A DNA stretch of 64,000 nt from Andalucia godoyi (lineage: Eukaryota > Discoba > Jakobea > Jakobida > Andaluciidae), in NCBI GenBank assembly GCA_009859145.1, contig VRVR01000056.1:114381-178380 (forward strand), written 5' to 3'. The notes below the pieces were generated by a model. The model saw only the letters and a program-made list of their open reading frames with translations. It made no database searches and was not told where the DNA came from. The translations under genes were made by a program, and so were the position numbers. Below are positions 17,896-30,900 of the stretch, in pieces. Positions within the stretch are counted from its first letter, which is position 1. Each line of letters begins with the position of its first letter.

Positions 17896-18786
17896 ATGCC
17901 ATTGAGAATGGAGTTGGGATCGATGGGACTTGGGGCAAAAAGGGTCGAGATTGAGGGTAGAGTGGTGTGTATCGGGGATGTGCATGGGCGCGTGGCCAAG
18001 GTGCAAGAGCTGTTTGGACACTTGCGAACGAAGCTTGTGGATTTCGACGACTATAGCGTTGTTTTCATGGGAGACTACTGCGACAGGTTTTCAGGGACGC
18101 GGGAGACGCTCGATTGGTTCGTGGCGCTGCAGCGAGATCGTCCAAAGACGTATTTCCTGTGTGGAAACCATGATTTGGGAATGATGGCGTTTCTGCAGGT
18201 GTTTTCGGTTCCCGAGGAGATCCGGGTGCGCCAGGAGCGGACGTTCCCTACACCGGACCAGTTGTACTGTGGGCCAGGTTATGAAACGATGCACTTGCAA
18301 GGCAGAAGATGGGGCTTCCTGCCAAATAGCATTTACAGCGCAAGCCGAACGCTCACGAGCTACGGGCTGTCACCTACGGATGGCGAGGCGTTCCGAGCGG
18401 CTGTTCCACAGTCGCATCGTGAGTTTCTCAGAGATCTTCCGTGGATCATTGAGCATCCGTGCTTTTTGTTCATCCACGCGGGGCTTGAGGAGCTCCGCAA
18501 TGTGGACGAGCAGGTTGGCGAGCTGCAGAGGAGAGATGTGCACATTGCGCGCGTGGATGGACTCAGCTCTCGGGACTGCGATGGCTTGCCAAAGGACGGG
18601 CGATGGGTCGTTTCGGGCCATGTGCAGGTCGCCAAGGTCCGCGCCGAGCAAGGAAGGCGCAGATGGCTTGTGGACACTGCTGGAACGACGGAAATGGAAG
18701 AAAACAGGTTCAGTGCGCTGGTTATGGATCCCGCGCATCTGGAGCGCGTGCGCATCATCACCATGACTGCCGATTATGAAATGTAA
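17896..18786 (+). CDS. RLPH2-type (Rhizobiales-like) PPP-family phosphatase
   Basis: 296 residues. The metallophosphatase motifs are complete: VCIGDVHGRVAK (GDxHG), VVFMGDYCDRFSG (GDxxDR), LCGNHDLGMMAF (GNHD), FLFIHAGLEE and VVSGHVQVAK. The GYETMHLQGRRW segment and the AVPQSHREFL segment are hallmarks of the plant RLPH2 / bacterial-like PPP subgroup, which acts on phosphotyrosine. Cytosolic, no targeting signal. Translation may start at 17896 or at ATG 17908. The subgroup is patchy in eukaryotes and of bacterial descent by established knowledge; assignment to it here is from motif similarity. Confidence 0.85.
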   Translation: MPLRMELGSMGLGAKRVEIEGRVVCIGDVHGRVAKVQELFGHLRTKLVDFDDYSVVFMGDYCDRFSGTRETLDWFVALQRDRPKTYFLCGNHDLGMMAFLQVFSVPEEIRVRQERTFPTPDQLYCGPGYETMHLQGRRWGFLPNSIYSASRTLTSYGLSPTDGEAFRAAVPQSHREFLRDLPWIIEHPCFLFIHAGLEELRNVDEQVGELQRRDVHIARVDGLSSRDCDGLPKDGRWVVSGHVQVAKVRAEQGRRRWLVDTAGTTEMEENRFSALVMDPAHLERVRIITMTADYEM

Positions 18787-19002
18787 TGAGAACGAAAACA
18801 TGGTGCCGATTCCAGTGATCAAAGCAACAACAGCAACATTGATGATGATGATAATAGTAATAACGATGAAGAACTAACTGTACAATATGTGTGCTGCATG
18901 ACGGAGACGCGAGGTACGCACCAAACGGCGCGGGAGGCAGCAGAAACAAGAAAACGAAATGAATGGATGATGATGATGATAAGGAGGAAGACGCATGCGG
19001 AG

Positions 19003-20658
19003 TTACTCTAAGATAAGGGAGGTGTTGAACCGGCAGAGGTTGTAGGCATCTGGAGAGAACGTCTCGAGAGCACAAAACAGATTCTTGCGTCCATTGAGAT
19101 AGTAGCTGTCTCGGCGGTTGCTCCAAGCAATGGCGGTTGGGAGATCGTGTTGCAGCTGGTTTCGCAGATTGAGCAACGACGCAGTGCTCAGGTCCGACAG
19201 ACCATACGCAGACTGGGCATCGTACAGTTTGAACCACTGAGGCTTTCGAAGAGCGTTGGAGGCCTCGAGCAGCAGGAACCAGCTTTCGACGTTCAGCATG
19301 CGGAATGTCTGTCGATCATATGTAAACATGCGAAACGTGGGGTTGTTGAGATAAACCGGAGACACCGCAGGGGCAAGGAGCGCAGATCCAAACGGACCGA
19401 AGCCGGTAGTCGTGTTGTACATCAGTCTGAAGTCGTCGACGTGGTAGTGGCCAAAGTGCTGCGAAGCCACTGTTGCCTGGGCCTCCACGGACTCCAGCAT
19501 CTTTAGATAGAACGACACGTACGACGCATTCCACATGAAGCCACCATCGTAGGCTTCAACGCCAGGCGGAATGTGGCCTGTGATCAGAACGCGGTCTCCT
19601 GCGCTGTATGCGCTCTTGATTTCATTCAATATGAACGTGTCCTGTCCACACGGAACATCCATTCCGAGATTCGTCTCACTGCGCAGCATTTCGCCTGAGG
19701 CGTCCTTGAACCACCTTTCAAGCAAGCGCCGCTGCACCTGCCGCTCCAGAGCAAGGGCATCTTCATCGCATCCAGTGGATACTTGGAACTGCGAGAAAAA
19801 GAGTGTATTGAGCCCAAGAACGCGTACCCCCGGGCGAGGGCTTATACTGTAGTATGCCCCGGTGAGAAAGGTTGCCTTTGCAGACTGTGGCAGCCAGCGC
19901 TCAAACACGCTCCACAGATCCGCCAGCCACGGATTCGGCCCACAGGAGAGGCAGTAGTCTGGAACCACATCATTGTTTCCAAGGACCGGAATCATCATCG
20001 TGTTGGGAAAGTACTCTGAGATCAGGTTCACGGCTGCCTTGATGATCTGCAGAGTGATCGACGCATTCGGTAGATGATGCGCGCTAAAGTCTCCAGTCCT
20101 ATATGCACACCACATCCATAAATTAGTAAATCAATAAATAATTATTAGATATAAAGATTAAAAATTAAATTAAATTAAAAAAAGAAGCAACCGCAGCACG
20201 ATGAAACCATTCCACGAACAGGTGAAGAAGAGAAGGACATACAAGAGGATGAAGTCCGGGTTTGGGAAAAGCAGTTTCATTTGCGCGAGGGTTGCGTCCA
20301 GCAGCTGCAGTGGTGCATCGCAGCCAAACCGGCCGTATGGATTGACCGTTTGCGCCGCCATACAGACGGTGCTGCCGGAAGTCGGTCTGCAGTAGGACGT
20401 CGAGTCGCAGGCGGGATCGTACAACGGGTCGATGTGCATGTCCGACAGCTGGAGGTAGTACCCTGCGTCCACCGAATCCGACGGCGACTGCGAAGGCGAA
20501 GCGCGTTTCTTTGCAGTCAGCGTCAGCGACAGAACGATGACCGCAACTGCTGTAATAACAAGGGTTGCAAGAGCCACACATGTCCACTTGCGTTTCTTTG
20601 TCCATGTACTTGTCGTCGACCCAGCATGCTGAGACGGCAGCAGCAGTTCAGAGGACAT
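19003..20658 (-). CDS. Acid sphingomyelinase-like phosphodiesterase (two exons)
   Basis: Exons 20658-20243 and 20098-19003 join to 503 residues; the 144-nt intron has donor GTATGT and acceptor CATATAG, and the junction restores FILLTGDFSAHH. A short cytosolic N-terminus precedes one membrane anchor (CVALATLVITAVAVIVLSLTL, about 30-50), so it is a type II membrane or cleaved secretory protein. Metallophosphoesterase motifs in order: QLSDMHIDPLYD, TGDFSAHH, PVLGNNDVVPDY, LITGHIPPG and HFGHYHVDDF, with paired cysteines typical of SMPDL3/ASM. Members cleave phosphodiesters such as sphingomyelin or nucleotides in the lysosome or outside the cell. A SAP domain is absent, as in SMPDL3. Confidence 0.9.
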
Positions 20659-20966
20659 TCTCGCGCCCTCCTACAGCAAATATCATGCACTCCAGTTGGT
20701 GTTCAGGAGTGGATTATGAAGCACGACTTCGGGAGCGAAACCCCGACTGCCGAGCTCTTTGGACTGGCAGAAAGGACTTTGTTCTTCGCGATCGGGGTGC
20801 GGAGCTGAAATGACCCGACAATGACCCGACGCAGCAGCGGAATTTCCCCGACTTGCCCTCCCCTCCCGATGCAAGGTTTTTGCTTTCGTCAGGCGGTTCA
20901 TCACGTATGCACTTTCTCCTTTTGGTCAGAAAGGGGGAGTTTGGGTCTGGCGTGTCTGGAGAGTTG
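20659..20966. promoter_or_regulatory. Divergent spacer, sphingomyelinase-like / flavoenzyme genes
   Basis: 308 bases carrying both 5' regions. It contains an in-frame upstream ATG (20907) that could extend the flavoenzyme N-terminus. No other element is recognised. Confidence 0.3.
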
Positions 20967-22662
20967 ATGAAGCGCTTCGCAACGATGGCCACGAAGCATT
21001 TTGACGTTTGCGTGATTGGGGGTGGTGCTGGGATGAAGATCTATAATGAGGCTTCAGAACGCAGCCTCAAAGTAGCTCTCTGTGAAATGGAGCGGTTCGG
21101 TACGTCTCTCTCATTCTTGCCCCCCCTTTCCTTCTTCTTCTTCTTCTTCTTCTTCTTCTTCTTCTTCTTCTTTTCTTTTCGCTCTGCTTCCTCTGCGGCG
21201 TTTTTTTTCGTTCTGCCATGAGAGAAAAGAAAGGACGTATGAAGAAGCGCGTGCTTTTGGAATGTGTATATTTACCTCCTTTTTTTGATGCGTCCGTACG
21301 AACGAACGAACGGACTGTTATTGTATGTGCATGTATGAAGGCGGAACTTGCTTGAATCGCGGATGCATTCCGTCAAAGTGCCTTATACACCCTGCGGATC
21401 TGGTGACGCAGATCCAGGAGGACGCTGCGAAGCTGTCGATTACGGTTCCGGGTTCTGTGTCCGTGGATTTTCCAGGCCTTGTCGACCGAGTAGCCAGGCT
21501 GATTGATGCCGATGCAGACTCGATTGCTCCCGATGTCCTTGCCGACGAGAACGTGACGTGGTTCCGCAACCCTGTCAAGTTTGTGGGCGAGCGTGTGCTC
21601 TCGGATGGCGAAACGACGTTTTCTGCAGACAAGGTGTTCATTGCGGCTGGCGCGCGAGCATCCATCCCGGATGTTCCCGGACTTGCAGGAACGCCGTTTA
21701 TGACGTATCGCGAAGCACTCCGCAACAAAGCGCTGCCTAAGAAGCTCTTGGTCGTCGGTGCTGGTTACATTGCAATGGAGCTTGCGCACTGGATGGGGTC
21801 TATGGGTTCCGATGTAACTGTGATTGCGCGGTCCGAACACGTCCTCCGCGCATCCGACCAGGAATGCGTCCGAGAGTTCCTGCGCGTGTTCTCCAAACGA
21901 TACGACGTGCGATTGAACTGCGGCGAATGGAAATCGTGCGCATTTGACGAAGCCACGCACGAGTTTACGCTCAAGTTTGCGCACGGACTGGAAATCAAGG
22001 GCGATGGGCTGCTGGTCGCCACCGGGGTTGTGCCGAACTCGGATTTGCTGGATCTCAAAGCTTCGGGAATCGCAACGCGGCATGGGGGATTTGTGAAAGT
22101 AGACGACCGGTTGCAAACAACGTGCAAGAATGTCTGGGCGTTTGGCGATGTTGCAGGAAACTTCCTGTTTCGCCATTCTGCCAACTTTGAGTCAGACTAC
22201 TTGAATGACGTTGTGTTTGAGCGTGGCGGAGATCCTGCGAGCGCAGAGCCGATTGACTATACTGGCATGCCGCATGCCGTGTTTTCATATCCGCAAGTCG
22301 CCGGCGTTGGAGAGACCGAGGAGGAGCTCGTAAAACGCGGCGCCAACTACGTGTCTGGAGTGAATCCGTATGCAAAGTCGGCCATGGGCATGGCGCTCAT
22401 CAGCGATCATGGATTCACAAAGATTCTTGTGGACGCCGACTCCCGACGGATCCTTGGGTTCCACGCCGTCGGTCACGAAGCATCCACGCTCGTGCACAAC
22501 GTCATCCCGCTCTTCCGACTGGGCGGAAAGCTCGAGGACTTGCTGTACTGCGTCTACATTCATCCTGCGCTGAATGAGCTCGTCCGGAACGCCGCACGAA
22601 GAGCCAGGAATGCCCTCGTCCAGAAAGGCCATAAGATCCCGTACCTCCTGTCCATCAAGTAG
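20967..22662 (+). CDS. Dihydrolipoamide dehydrogenase / mycothione-reductase-like flavoenzyme (two exons)
   Basis: Exons 20967-21099 and 21341-22662 give 484 residues; the intron (donor GTACGT, acceptor ATGAAG, 241 nt) contains a TTC repeat. Splicing joins MERF|GGTCLNRGCIPSK, the redox-active CxxxxC motif. An FAD-binding VIGGGAGMK motif precedes it, LVVGAGYIAMELAH is the NAD-binding fold, VWAFGDVAGN the second FAD motif, and YIHPALNE carries the active-site His-Glu of the partner subunit. A pyridine nucleotide-disulfide oxidoreductase, FAD-dependent. The N-terminal GGGAGMKIYNEA differs from mitochondrial E3 (usually GGPGGY) and resembles archaeal or mycothione-reductase-like forms, so disulfide substrate is open. 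The start could be 20907, 20967 or 20985. Confidence 0.85.
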
Positions 22663-23193
22663 CAAATCAAAAAAGACAACTACAAATAGACAACTACAGT
22701 ATCAGTTGATCAATCCAGCAACATACCAAAATACCTCATGAGATTATCAGGGAGAATAATGAAATAATGAAATTTCTCAGACATGGAAATCTAGAATCCC
22801 ACAGCTGACGTACTCGATGCTATGCCTATAAAAAGGTAAACGATGGCCGTGTCACTGGAGCATCATGTTCACACCACTCGACATCAAGTCCCTGTCTCGT
22901 TTCCGGATTGGGGTCTGGTGGCTTCCCAGACCGAATCTCTACGTACGGAAGTATAAATACGTCCGAACGTACGTCTCTGCGACTGGTTTCAGTATTTTTT
23001 TTCTTCCCTTTCTTCTTTTTCCTTCTCCACATAATCCAAACAAAAGCAAAAGAGCAAAAACAAGAAACCACAAGTCCAATCTTCTCTCTCTTTTTTTCCC
23101 CTCCCCCATTTTTATTGTCCTCAGTGCTGACGTCTTCCATTGTTGCGAACTAATCTATATAGTACTTTTTTTGTATTGCCCACCTACAACAGA
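22663..23193. promoter_or_regulatory. Spacer between flavoenzyme and coiled-coil gene
   Basis: 531 bases without a gene. A CTATAAAAAGG box lies at about 22826-22836 and GTATAAATACG at about 22951-22961. These are TATA-like but more than 200 bases from the next ATG; a pyrimidine-rich stretch (22990-23120) sits immediately upstream of that ATG. Confidence 0.35.
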
Positions 23194-23619
23194 ATGCCGC
23201 GCCCCGAAGTCTTTGATATCCCCATTCCTCGCTCTGCGAATGTGCCGCCCGTTGCGCAGCGCTTGGCCTCTGCTACGTCGCCGCAGCGCGACTCTGAGTT
23301 CTACGAAGAGCGGTTTGAGCGCGCGCTGAACAACCGAGCATCCAGGCTCTCGCGCATCTCGCAGCGCAACCAGTCGCACATTACGCATGCAAAGGAAATT
23401 GCCGGGCGCGTAAACAATCTCCGAGACGAGGAACACAAGAGCTACGAGCAGGATCTCAAGGACAAATTGGATCGAGCGGACGAGCGCCGCTCTGAGCTGC
23501 TGAACCAGAAGAGCACACATGCACATGAGCAGGTTGCTCGGGTTAAGAGGATTGCGAAGGAAGTCCGTCAGAAGCGAGCATCGGGTTCTCCGGAAGAACG
23601 CATCGACCCCGTGATGTAA
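23194..23619 (+). CDS. Short coiled-coil protein, weakly stathmin-like
   Basis: 141 residues from ATG 23194. After a Pro-rich head (MPRPEVFDIPIPRSANVPP) the rest is a single charged helix with DLKDKLDRADERRSELLN and ARVKRIAKEVRQKR, reminiscent of the tubulin-binding helix of stathmins. No domain other than coiled coil is seen. A microtubule-related role is only a suggestion. The codon use and clean frame support a real gene. Confidence 0.65.
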   Translation: MPRPEVFDIPIPRSANVPPVAQRLASATSPQRDSEFYEERFERALNNRASRLSRISQRNQSHITHAKEIAGRVNNLRDEEHKSYEQDLKDKLDRADERRSELLNQKSTHAHEQVARVKRIAKEVRQKRASGSPEERIDPVM

Positions 23620-24033
23620 TCTCGGATAAGTGTATCGGTATGTGTGATCTGCTTGCACTCTGATGTATTCTGTGCTCTTGTAGTATTCGTTCTTGTCTTT
23701 TCAGTAGTACCAAAAAAAAAATAATAATAATAAAAGAGAGAGAGTAAGCATTAATAAACGAATAATAAACGAATAAACAAATTAAATAAAAGAGAGAAAA
23801 AAGAAGACCAACGTAGCTTGCTTCACTCACTGACTCATTCACTCACTCAGTCTCTCGCTGGATGGGCTGACTGGCTAGCTTGCTTACATATACGCGTACA
23901 TCCACACATCCAAACATCCAAACATCCAAACATCCAAACATCCAAACATCCAAACATCCGTCCGTCCTGGAAAACACCACCGCACCTTCCAAAACACCAC
24001 AATGCAAAGAGAATCCGGCAGCAATGCGCGAGT
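23620..24033. other. Tail-to-tail spacer with minisatellite
   Basis: No gene. It contains an AT-rich stretch with AATAAA-like motifs near 23720-23790 (possible poly(A) signals) and an 8-bp tandem repeat. Confidence 0.5.
23902..23959. repeat. (CCAAACAT)n minisatellite
   Basis: About seven near-perfect copies of an 8-base unit with no spacers, ending about 75 bases from the coiled-coil gene stop. Confidence 0.95.
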
Positions 24034-25470
24034 CTACTGGTGTGCAGAGGCTGGCCGGCGCTGCTTCGGAGGCGATCGCACATAAATACGAGACGGCTCC
24101 TTGAGTCCAAACTGAGCAGGCGGAAGGGCGCGGTGGCATTCATTGCAGGAGTATAGCCGCTCGACCTCGATAACCTCCACGGGCTGTCCCTCGATCTCAT
24201 CTCGAAGGCGTTCGTTCCCGAGTCTTTCCATCTTTGCACGGACCTGGTCATCCAAATCATGGCGCAGAACATCCTGCATCTCCTTTCGCGGCGCTACAGT
24301 CTTCTGCTGTTCCTCCATCTTTTGAATCGAAAACGTCTTGAGCAGACCCATGTCTTCCTTTCCGGGGATGGCATCCTTTCGCGGAGTAACCATCTGTTCG
24401 TCAAGCTCGCGAGCATACTGCGACTTTTCTCGTGACGAACGGTCTCGCTGTGCAGACAGCGACTGCAGGTACGCCTCGCGTTCTCGCGAAATGCGGATCG
24501 CGTCTTCTTCACGCTCATTCTGCCGCTGCAACGACGCCTCACGTCTCTGCCGCTCACTCTGCTCCTTGAGCTCCTGTGCATACTGTTGCCTCCTATCCCG
24601 CGCACTCTGCGCACCCTGGCCCTGCGCATCCCCTGCACGTCCCGGCGTCCCCAACGAACTGCTCGACCCACCCAGCCCGAATTCACGAAGTCGGTCTTCA
24701 GCAGCTCTTCGCGAAATCTCCTCGGCAACTCTCGCCGAGCGTTCCTCACGCGCACTCAGCTTCCTCGCAATGGCGTCCGGCACACGCGGCGACTGGATCG
24801 CAAGTGATGTCCTTCCATCTCCATAGACGTCATCTCCCCCGTGCTTGTTCTTCTTCTGTCCAGTCCCCTTGATCTGTTCTTCGAGCTCGGCAGCATACGC
24901 ACGCTGACGACTGCGACGATCTGCCTGTCCACTTGCGTTTCCAGAACCAATGGTAAGACTCGTGTTGGTATCCTCATTGTCGATCGCACCCGCACGCTGC
25001 GACTGGTGATGTCTGCGCGCTTTCTGATCGGACCACGTCTTCTGCAGCTCGGCATTCGCAGCTCTCTGCTCTTCACGCTTTCGCATCTGTTCTCGCAATG
25101 TCTGCTCCTGCGACCGCAGCAGATCCTGGCGTTCGCGTTCGCGTTCTGTCTCCTTCTCGTGCAGTTCTCGCTCCCTACGAGCGTGTGCATCGTGAATGTT
25201 GGACAACGTGACTTCCGCCGCCTTATTCACTGCAGACTGACGACACATCCGCGCCTGATCGCGCTCGCGGTTCTGGCGATCCACCATTGCGTTATCAATT
25301 GCACGGTCTGCATTGCGATCCGCAGACGCTCGGCTTGCCTTGTCGCGCACTAAATGATCATTGACGCAGATGTTGCACGTCAACGGTGTCGGAAGAACCT
25401 GCGTCTTGTGCTCCACTACAACTCGAGGCACCGCAACTCCAAGCGACGAAAGAATATCAAAATCGGACAT
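24034..25470 (-). CDS. Charged coiled-coil protein with repeated YAxELxxQ motif
   Basis: 478 residues from ATG 25470 (MSDFDILSSLG). An N-terminal CNIC pair and a C-terminal YSCNECHRALPP pair could bind metal. Between them are long Arg/Glu/Gln-rich helices. The motif QRAYAAELEEQI recurs as RQQYAQELKEQS and KSQYARELDEQM, about residues 205, 300 and 360, with a weaker DVLRHDLDDQV copy. Such motifs are found in centrosomal/ciliary coiled-coil proteins (CSPP1 and CCDC66 types), so a microtubule-organising or flagellar role is plausible. Not assigned to a named family. Confidence 0.8.
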   Translation of the reverse strand: MSDFDILSSLGVAVPRVVVEHKTQVLPTPLTCNICVNDHLVRDKASRASADRNADRAIDNAMVDRQNRERDQARMCRQSAVNKAAEVTLSNIHDAHARRERELHEKETERERERQDLLRSQEQTLREQMRKREEQRAANAELQKTWSDQKARRHHQSQRAGAIDNEDTNTSLTIGSGNASGQADRRSRQRAYAAELEEQIKGTGQKKNKHGGDDVYGDGRTSLAIQSPRVPDAIARKLSAREERSARVAEEISRRAAEDRLREFGLGGSSSSLGTPGRAGDAQGQGAQSARDRRQQYAQELKEQSERQRREASLQRQNEREEDAIRISREREAYLQSLSAQRDRSSREKSQYARELDEQMVTPRKDAIPGKEDMGLLKTFSIQKMEEQQKTVAPRKEMQDVLRHDLDDQVRAKMERLGNERLRDEIEGQPVEVIEVERLYSCNECHRALPPAQFGLKEPSRIYVRSPPKQRRPASAHQ

Positions 25471-26043
25471 TCCAAGCTCCAAAACCACCAACAGCGACCG
25501 TGATGGAAGTCTCAAAAATATTTAAAAAACAATTAAAATATTGATCTGTTGAATAATTTTGAAAAATACATATTCTGATCGTCATACCGACATTGAGAGC
25601 GTTTGGAGGACGGATGATGAGTGAGCTGCTGTGCATTCGGCCCGGCGCAAAAAGCCCCAAATAAAATCACAATGCAAAACAAAAGAAAAACCTCAAGGTC
25701 CAACTGCTCTCATCGGGATATTTGGCCGTAATTGGTAATTTAAACTTCCGACAATTCACGCCTGCATGCGGCGCTGCTTTCCCTTTCTGCCAGCTCCTTT
25801 CGCACCACCATGCGGGACGTGTCGAACTTTTCGGAAGCAGAATGCAGTCATGCTCCCTCACATACCGAATTTTTTTTTTGTTGCAGACTTATGATGCATG
25901 TCCGTCGTCAGGTTGCGGCGGAAATGCCATGCGTCTTGCGTGAAACGGCTTGATTTTTTAAAAAATTTAATTAGTCTTTTTTGAATTATTTATTGACGAG
26001 TTGCATTTTTTTTTTTTCCTTTTCTTTTTCGTTCATTGATTCA
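25471..26043. other. Spacer between two minus-strand genes
   Basis: 573 bases: the promoter side of the coiled-coil gene plus the 3' side of MetAP2. AT-rich with poly(T) runs at 25870-25880 and 26008-26020. No gene is recognised. Confidence 0.4.
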
Positions 26044-27936
<1,893 letters not shown>

Positions 27937-30900
27937 ATGTATCGCGTACTGTCGTTACTGGTAGTGGTATCTGTTATTCTGTTGGTTGCGAGGTGCAGCG
28001 TGGCTGTCGCGAGAAGGAGCGATGATGGTCTGTGGGTTCGTCGCAGCACCACTTCCGCCATAACCTCCGATGGCGGTGCAGAGGCACAGTCCATGCTGAA
28101 TGTCGAAGCGCTCTTGATGAAAAAGTACAAATCCTCGAAGCGCATATCCAAGGCATTTGACAAGCTTGTTTCTTCTGCATTCTCGGACCACTCTGCATCA
28201 ATCGCAATGCACTTCTCCTCCTCCTTCTCCTCCTCCTCCTCCTCTTCTTCTTCTTCTTCTACTACTACTGCAAGTACTGCTGCTTCCCAAGGAGGACAGA
28301 CGCATGCACAAAAAAATTTAAAGCTGCAGTTCCTTGTGAAAAGCACTCGGGGAACAGATGCCGAGTGGTTCAGCGCCATTCGCCAAACGATAGCCGGTGA
28401 CCATGTCTCCGCGAAGAACGCACATGTTGAATACTTTCCAAACGACGCCGCACTCGTGTTCTGTGATGTGTCGGCTGCCAAACGGCTGATGCAACTGGAT
28501 GATGTGAGCTTTGTCGTTCCCGTCGCGGCTGAATGGAAGACGCTGTCACAGGTCCCGCTCGCGGACCAGCTGCTGCTTGATTACGAGCCGGGCGATCCCA
28601 ACCGATTGGAAATGATGATGACGATGGTGCAGTCCACTGAGCACGGAGGCGCCGCAGAGATCGAACGCGTGCCTGCATCGTTGAGGCGGGCATTAGAGGC
28701 TACCGTGCACATCGCAGTCGTGGTAACGCGGGATGAGGACGACAATGAAGATGCAGGGCTGCGAATGTATGCTCAGGCGATTGCATCTGCCATTCACTCT
28801 GCGGGCTACGAGGAGGTTTCCTTGGTGGATGTTGTGTGGAGCTCGCATGAGGTTGTGCTTTCTGTTCAAAAGTCAAAGCTCATTGAAGTGTCGGCCTTGC
28901 TGCTGCGAAGCAATCGCGTGATGGCAGTATTTGAAAAACCAAGATCGCGCGTAATGAACTCGACAGGCAACAAGATCGTAACGACAGGGTCGCCGACATC
29001 ACCGACGAATCCATACGCGGGACTGTTGGATGGCACGGGTGAGATCATCCACATTGCAGACTCCGGCTTGGACTTCTACCATTGTTTCTTCCACGACACT
29101 GTGAGTCCAAAGACGTCGAAAACCATGGTTATGACGGCAGAAGCCGAGCGCGCTGCCCGCCGGAAGGTGGTTGCGTATTGGCAGTTCATGGACGGAGCTT
29201 GGAGCTGGGCGGATCACGGAACACATGTTGCGGGTACTGCTGCAGGCGCAGCCGCAAACAGCATCTTGTCTCTCGAGAATGGACTGGCTTCCGGGGCCAA
29301 AATTGCCTTTACGGACATTGGCTGCCAGACAGCAGGTGGGTGTACGTGTGGTCAGACATCGTCGGGATCGGTCCTACCGTGTGATTGCGGCAGCGGGAAG
29401 TGCGCGGAAAGCGACAGCTCAGTGTACGTTCCAACATCTCTCGACACAGCGCTGTTCCCGTACGGGCTGGCGAACGACGCATTCATATCCAGTAATTCTT
29501 GGGGTGGCGGATCGTCGTACGGAAGCTCGTCTCGGCAGATCGACAGTGCTGCGTATCAAAACTCCTCGTTGGTGATCCTGTTTGCAGCTGGAAACGCCGG
29601 CGACGGACAGACAGTGTCGCAGCAAGGAGAAGCCAAGAACGCCATCACGGTTGGGGCGTCAATGACGGGCCGCGACGACATGATCGACATTGTGCAGAAC
29701 AAGGTGGATCCGAGCCACGATGGTGGCTTCGCATATGCCACGCAGATTCTGAACTGTGCTCCTTCGGACGTAGCGACTCGAGACGACTGTGCGTACTTTA
29801 TGAATGAGAACTTTGATGCTTGTTCCACGAGCGGGTACTGCAGCGCGGGATCCTCGTCGGGCATCTCGGGGTGCGGCTGCATCCCATGCGTTGGATCGAA
29901 CTGCTACTTGATCGGCCGTTCATACTGCGCGTCTTGCGTGGTGGTGAGCTATCAAAACACGCCCGAAACGAACCTTTCTCCATGGTCACTCGCGATTTTC
30001 TCTTCCACAGGTCCAGCCACAGACGGCCGCATCAAGCCGGATGTTGTCGCGCCGGGTTATCTGATTGCATCGTCGCGCGCATACCCAGGCTCTCTCGCGT
30101 CGTCAGCGGATGTTTGCGGAACGTCTGGGAGGTATGCGTCATTTTCCACTCCAAAACCTCATCTTTTTGCCACTCAAGGTGTATGTATCTTCTTCTTCTT
30201 CTTCTTCTTCTTCTTCTTCTTCTCCGTTTTTGTTTCACCACCCTCCCCGCCCCATTTCTGTACCTTTGCACTGACTGACTCATAATGTTTTGTTCATCTT
30301 CTCGCCGTCTTCTACTGCTACTTCTTCTTCTGGTTTTAATTAATCTTGATTGGCGATTCGTAGACGTCAATGAGCACACCGCTTGTTGCAGGGTACGCTA
30401 CGCTGGTGCGCCAGTACGTTCGAACGTACTATCCGAACGCCGCAGGCACCACGGCCGGTGCCACTCCCATTTCCTCTCCACCATCCTCTCTGATCAAAGC
30501 CCTCATTATTCAATCCGCAACGCCGCTGAATGGGATATACTGTGCCGGAAGCAAAGGCAACAACTGCAACAATCCGCAGTCATTGAACTATGGCCGTCCA
30601 TATCAGCAGGGATTTGGCCGCGTCGATCTCCGGACCATCATTCCGTTGCCAACAGGATCCGAATTCGGTACCACTCGCATCCTTGCATATGAAGACGGCG
30701 CGAACGGCGTTCTGGCCACCTCGGGCGCCACAGCATCGTTCAGCGTGAATGTGACTGCTGGCCAGTGCTTGCGCGTCACCCTCGTATGGACCGACGCGGT
30801 CGCCAGCTCATCGGCAGCTGTGCAGCTCGTCAACGACCTGGATTTGATTGTCTCTGGCGACGACGGGTCCACAATCTACGGAAACGAGCAGTACTTCAAA

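Noticed and set aside
23902..23959. Possible CRISPR-like array
   Set aside because: It is a simple 8-base tandem repeat with no spacers.
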